Made by a program: the position numbers and the translations under genes. The notes under the pieces were generated by a model, which was not told where the DNA came from, made no database searches, and saw only the letters and a program-made list of their open reading frames with translations. Positions 61,327 through 64,000 of a stretch of 64,000 nt of DNA are shown piece by piece. The stretch covers positions 1,139,745-1,203,744 of the forward strand of contig NZ_RFFH01000001.1 of NCBI RefSeq assembly GCF_003696265.1, read 5' to 3'. Source of the DNA: Nocardia stercoris (GTDB taxonomy: Bacteria; Actinomycetota; Actinomycetes; Mycobacteriales; Mycobacteriaceae). Position 1 is the first letter of the stretch. Each line of letters begins with the position of its first letter.

Positions 61327-62001
61327 ATGCCGATGCCGACCGAGGAAAGGCTGAGCCAGCTGATCGCCGGCTATGTCGAACGCCGGGGACTCGATCTCGA
61401 GGGCGTGACCCTGGCGGCAGCCGGCGGTGTGCACAACCGGTTGACCGTGACCGTCGACAGCGACGCCGGACTCGACCTCGACCTGGTCTCGGACCTGACC
61501 ACCGACATCTCGCACGCGCTCGACGAGGCCGAACTGTTCGGTGACCAGCCGTATCTCCTCGAAGTCACCACCCCGGGCGTGGACCGCCCGCTCGCCGCGC
61601 CGCGACACTGGCGCCGGGCGCAGGGCCGCAAGGCGAAGATCAGCATGCGGGCCGGTGCGCCGACCCCCGAGGGTGCCCAGCGGTTCGAGGCCCGGATCGG
61701 TGCGAGCACCGACACCGAGGTCGCCCTGGTCCTGGGCGGGCGGCAGCGCCCGCACCGGGTCGTCGTCCCGCTCGCCGATATCGACAAGGCCGTGGTTCAG
61801 GTGGAATTCAATCCGCCCGGCGCCGCCGAACTGGAACTGGCCGGCGGCGTCCTGCCCGGCCGTCCCGCGCCCGGCGACCGATCCGGAACCGAGAACGCCG
61901 ACGCCGCCGAAGACACCACCGAAGACCTGCACGACGCTGCCGACTATCCGAACGACGCCGACTCATCCGTAGTAGCGCCGACCGAAGGGACCGTGGAATG
62001 A
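61327..62001 (+). CDS. rimP: Ribosome maturation factor RimP
   Basis: Needed for maturation of the 30S ribosomal subunit. [24 protein letters not shown] and [14 protein letters not shown] are the family core, and the C-terminal SH3-like domain ends near [15 protein letters not shown] further 50 residues form an acidic tail ([20 protein letters not shown]) longer than in most homologues. Length is 224 residues. The stop overlaps the nusA start by four bases, marking the start of the rimP-nusA-ylxR-infB operon. Confidence 0.95.
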   Translation: MPMPTEERLSQLIAGYVERRGLDLEGVTLAAAGGVHNRLTVTVDSDAGLDLDLVSDLTTDISHALDEAELFGDQPYLLEVTTPGVDRPLAAPRHWRRAQGRKAKISMRAGAPTPEGAQRFEARIGASTDTEVALVLGGRQRPHRVVVPLADIDKAVVQVEFNPPGAAELELAGGVLPGRPAPGDRSGTENADAAEDTTEDLHDAADYPNDADSSVVAPTEGTVE

Positions 62002-63047
62002 ACATCGAAATCGAAGCCCTGCGGGCAATCGTTGCCGACAAGGGGATCTCGATGGAGACGGTGATCTCCGCGATCGAATCGGCGCTGTTGACCGCGTACC
62101 GCCACACCGAGGGCCACCAGCCCAACGCCCGCATCGACATCAACCCCAAGACCGGCACGGTCCGGGTGATGGCCCGCGAACTCGACTCCGACGGCAACCT
62201 GATCTCCGAATGGGACGACACCCCAGAGGGTTTCGGCCGGATCGCCGCCACCACCGCCCGCCAGGTGGTGCTGCAGCGGCTACGCGACGCCGAGAACGAG
62301 AAGTCGTTCGGCGAGTACGCGACCCATGAGGGCGACATCGTCGGCGGTGTGGTGCAGCGCGACGCCCGCATGAACGCCCGCGGCACGGTCGTGGTGCGGA
62401 TCGGCAGCGAAGCGGCCGGCACCGAGGGCCTGATCCCGCCCGCCGAGCAGGTGCCCGGTGAGACCTACGAGCACGGTGACCGCGTCAAGTGCTACGTGGT
62501 CGGGGTGTCGCGTGGCCCGCGCGGCCCGCAGATCACGCTGTCGCGCACCCACCCGAACCTGGTGCGGCGGCTGTTCGCGCTCGAGGTGCCCGAGATCGCC
62601 GACAACTCGGTGGAGATCGTGGCGGTGGCGCGCGAGGCCGGCCACCGGTCCAAGATCGCGGTCCGGTCCAACGTCCCCGGCGTCAACGCCAAGGGCGCGT
62701 GCATCGGCCCGATGGGTCAGCGGGTGCGCAACGTGATGAGCGAGCTGGCCGGCGAGAAGATCGACATCATCGACTACGCCGACGACCCGGCCACGTTCGT
62801 CGGCAATGCCCTGAGCCCGTCGAAGGTGGTTTCGGTCACAGTCGTCGACCCGGAGGCGCGCGCGGCGCGGGTCGTGGTCCCCGATTTCCAGCTCTCGCTG
62901 GCCATCGGCAAGGAGGGCCAGAACGCCCGTCTCGCGGCCCGGCTGACCGGCTGGCGCATCGATATCCGCAGCGACGCGAGCCCGGACGTGGCCGGCACGG
63001 TCCGCGCGCCCGGCGGTCCGCGGGCCGGTGGACCGCGTCCGGAGTGA
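61998..63047 (+). CDS. nusA: Transcription termination/antitermination factor NusA
   Basis: Binds RNA polymerase and nascent RNA. A 349-residue actinobacterial short form: N-terminal domain ([18 protein letters not shown]), S1 domain ([20 protein letters not shown]) and two KH domains ([20 protein letters not shown] and [20 protein letters not shown]). The acidic repeats of proteobacterial NusA are absent, as usual here. It overlaps rimP by four bases. Confidence 0.96.
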   Translation: MNIEIEALRAIVADKGISMETVISAIESALLTAYRHTEGHQPNARIDINPKTGTVRVMARELDSDGNLISEWDDTPEGFGRIAATTARQVVLQRLRDAENEKSFGEYATHEGDIVGGVVQRDARMNARGTVVVRIGSEAAGTEGLIPPAEQVPGETYEHGDRVKCYVVGVSRGPRGPQITLSRTHPNLVRRLFALEVPEIADNSVEIVAVAREAGHRSKIAVRSNVPGVNAKGACIGPMGQRVRNVMSELAGEKIDIIDYADDPATFVGNALSPSKVVSVTVVDPEARAARVVVPDFQLSLAIGKEGQNARLAARLTGWRIDIRSDASPDVAGTVRAPGGPRAGGPRPE

Positions 63048-63112
63048 CGGACGCGCAAGGACGGAATGACAGGTTGGTAACTTCCGGGACACCTGGATGC
63101 GGAGATCGGGAC

Positions 63113-63475
63113 ATGGCAGCGGTACAGTGGACGCAGGCTACGCACGAGCCTCCGGTGTCCACCCATCCCGAACCAGTTCAGGTCCCCTCTGCCGAGGGTG
63201 CCCGGCCGGTCCGGACATGTATCGGGTGCCGGAAGCGCGAGCTGGCCGCCGATCTGTTGCGAGTCGTGGCGCAGTCGTCCGATATGGGCGTCTCTGTGAT
63301 CGTTCCCGACCCGCGGCGCAGACTTCCCGGAAGGGGTGCCTGGTTGCACCCCGTTTCGGCTTGTCTGAGCAACGCAGAGCGGCGCCGAGCGTTCGGCAGA
63401 GCGCTAAGAGTGTCCGGACAACTGGATATCTCAGCCCTGGAGCACTACGTCGAGAACAGGCACGAGCACTCATGA
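63113..63475 (+). CDS. YlxR family RNA-binding protein
   Basis: A 120-residue protein of the YlxR (DUF448) family. RTCIGCRKRELAADLLRVVA, RLPGRGAWLHPVSACL and RRRAFGRALRVSG are the family landmarks. Relatives bind nucleic acid and have been linked to RNase P and transcription control. The ATG at 63113 follows GGAG by eight bases; the long open frame upstream belongs to a shadow of nusA. It lies between nusA and infB as in most bacteria. Confidence 0.9.
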   Translation: MAAVQWTQATHEPPVSTHPEPVQVPSAEGARPVRTCIGCRKRELAADLLRVVAQSSDMGVSVIVPDPRRRLPGRGAWLHPVSACLSNAERRRAFGRALRVSGQLDISALEHYVENRHEHS

Positions 63476-63592
63476 GCAAACCGTGAAGTACCAGCGATGA
63501 TCCGCTATCGGAGATAATCGAGGTCGTGCGGGCGTCCGTCCCCTTGGGGGACAACAGGACTGCCGCGCTCGACCTCATCAGTGAGGAGAGCA

Positions 63593-64000
63593 GTGGCAGG
63601 CAAGGCCCGCGTGCACGAGTTGGCGAAAGAACTCGGTGTTACGAGCAAAGAACTACTCGCACGGCTGAAAGAGCAGGGCGAGTTCGTCAAGTCGGCGTCG
63701 TCGACGGTGGAAGCACCCGTCGCGCGTCGGCTGCGTGAGTCGCTGAACAAGAACGGCGGCGACTCCAAGCCGGAAGGCCGGCCTACACCGGCCGCCCGTC
63801 CCAAGCCCGCAACGGGTGCCACCCCCGGTCCGCGTCCGACTCCCGGCCCGCGTGCGGCCACCCCGTCGGCTCCGGCCGAGGTGCCCGCCCGTCCCGCCGA
63901 GGAGGCGCCCGCGCGTCCGGCGGAGACCGTGTCCCGGCCCGCGCCGGGTGCCCGTCCGGGGCCGCGTCCGGCTCCGGCCGCGCCCGCTCCGCGTCCGGCG
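63593..64000 (+). CDS. infB: Translation initiation factor IF-2, N-terminal part (runs off window)
   Basis: The first 136 codons are visible. The IF2_N domain begins at once ([20 protein letters not shown]), followed by [20 protein letters not shown] and then a long Pro/Ala/Arg-rich linker (APAPRPA), typical of actinobacterial IF-2. The GTG at 63593 follows GAGGAG. The GTPase domain lies outside the window. It is the last gene of the rimP operon. Confidence 0.93.
   Translation, partial: MAGKARVHELAKELGVTSKELLARLKEQGEFVKSASSTVEAPVARRLRESLNKNGGDSKPEGRPTPAARPKPATGATPGPRPTPGPRAATPSAPAEVPARPAEEAPARPAETVSRPAPGARPGPRPAPAAPAPRPA

Overview
The window is high-GC DNA from an actinobacterium of the Mycobacteriales, most likely Nocardia. 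Three things support this: GTG starts are frequent; there are families typical of Nocardia and Mycobacterium (LppP/LprE lipoprotein, DUF4254, DUF4439, DUF2631, MecA-type penicillin-binding lipoprotein, EfpA-like transporter); and the gene order follows, from memory, the M. tuberculosis block dxr-rip1-gcpE-GNAT ... pbp ... map ... mqo-GNAT-chelatase-cobO-cobB-cysG-efpA-proS ... rimP-nusA-ylxR-infB. No rRNA, tRNA, CRISPR array, phage or insertion sequence was recognised.

Layout. 1-7641: LysR regulator, DUF2631 membrane protein, then dxr, rip1 and ispG (two MEP-pathway isoprenoid genes around the site-2 protease), with endonuclease V and a coiled-coil protein on the opposite strand, and a GNAT. 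7657-8544: secreted lipase. 8545-22006: an accessory segment inside the conserved block. It is a small non-ribosomal peptide cluster: a dimodular NRPS (C-A[Ser]-PCP-C-A[unknown]-PCP-TE), a flavin monooxygenase fused to a degenerate condensation/PapA-like domain, a TetR regulator convergent with them, a divergent DHA2 exporter, and a LuxR-type regulator. 22177-32639: penicillin-binding lipoprotein, nitrobindin, DUF5753 regulator, DUF4254 protein, map, cobQ, two alpha/beta-hydrolase-like proteins and mqo. 32737-45974: ElaA GNAT, EI24 protein, a cobalamin group (chelatase, cobO, cobB, cobE-like, cysG/cobA) interspersed with an LppP lipoprotein, an acyl-CoA dehydrogenase, an Ig-like secreted protein, a DUF2293 protein and a PPOX protein. 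46113-55205: EfpA-like MFS, Uma2, HD phosphohydrolase, ABC-F, a SnoaL / amine dehydrogenase-like / CMD trio, a secreted beta-propeller and YaaA. 55265-64000: proS, TetR plus two tandem ABM-like genes, an anchored solute-binding-like protein, a lipoprotein plus DUF4439 pair, and the rimP-nusA-ylxR-infB operon, with infB running off the end.

The most unusual structural signal is that two unrelated genes (map and the chelatase) are each followed by tandem, decaying copies of their own 3' end, stop codon included: 93-bp units after map and about 102-109-bp units after the chelatase. Also notable are the monooxygenase fused to a condensation-like domain whose HHxxxD motif has lost both histidines, five 15-bp repeats containing a 17-bp inverted repeat upstream of the NRPS, and several strong dyad operators in divergent promoters.
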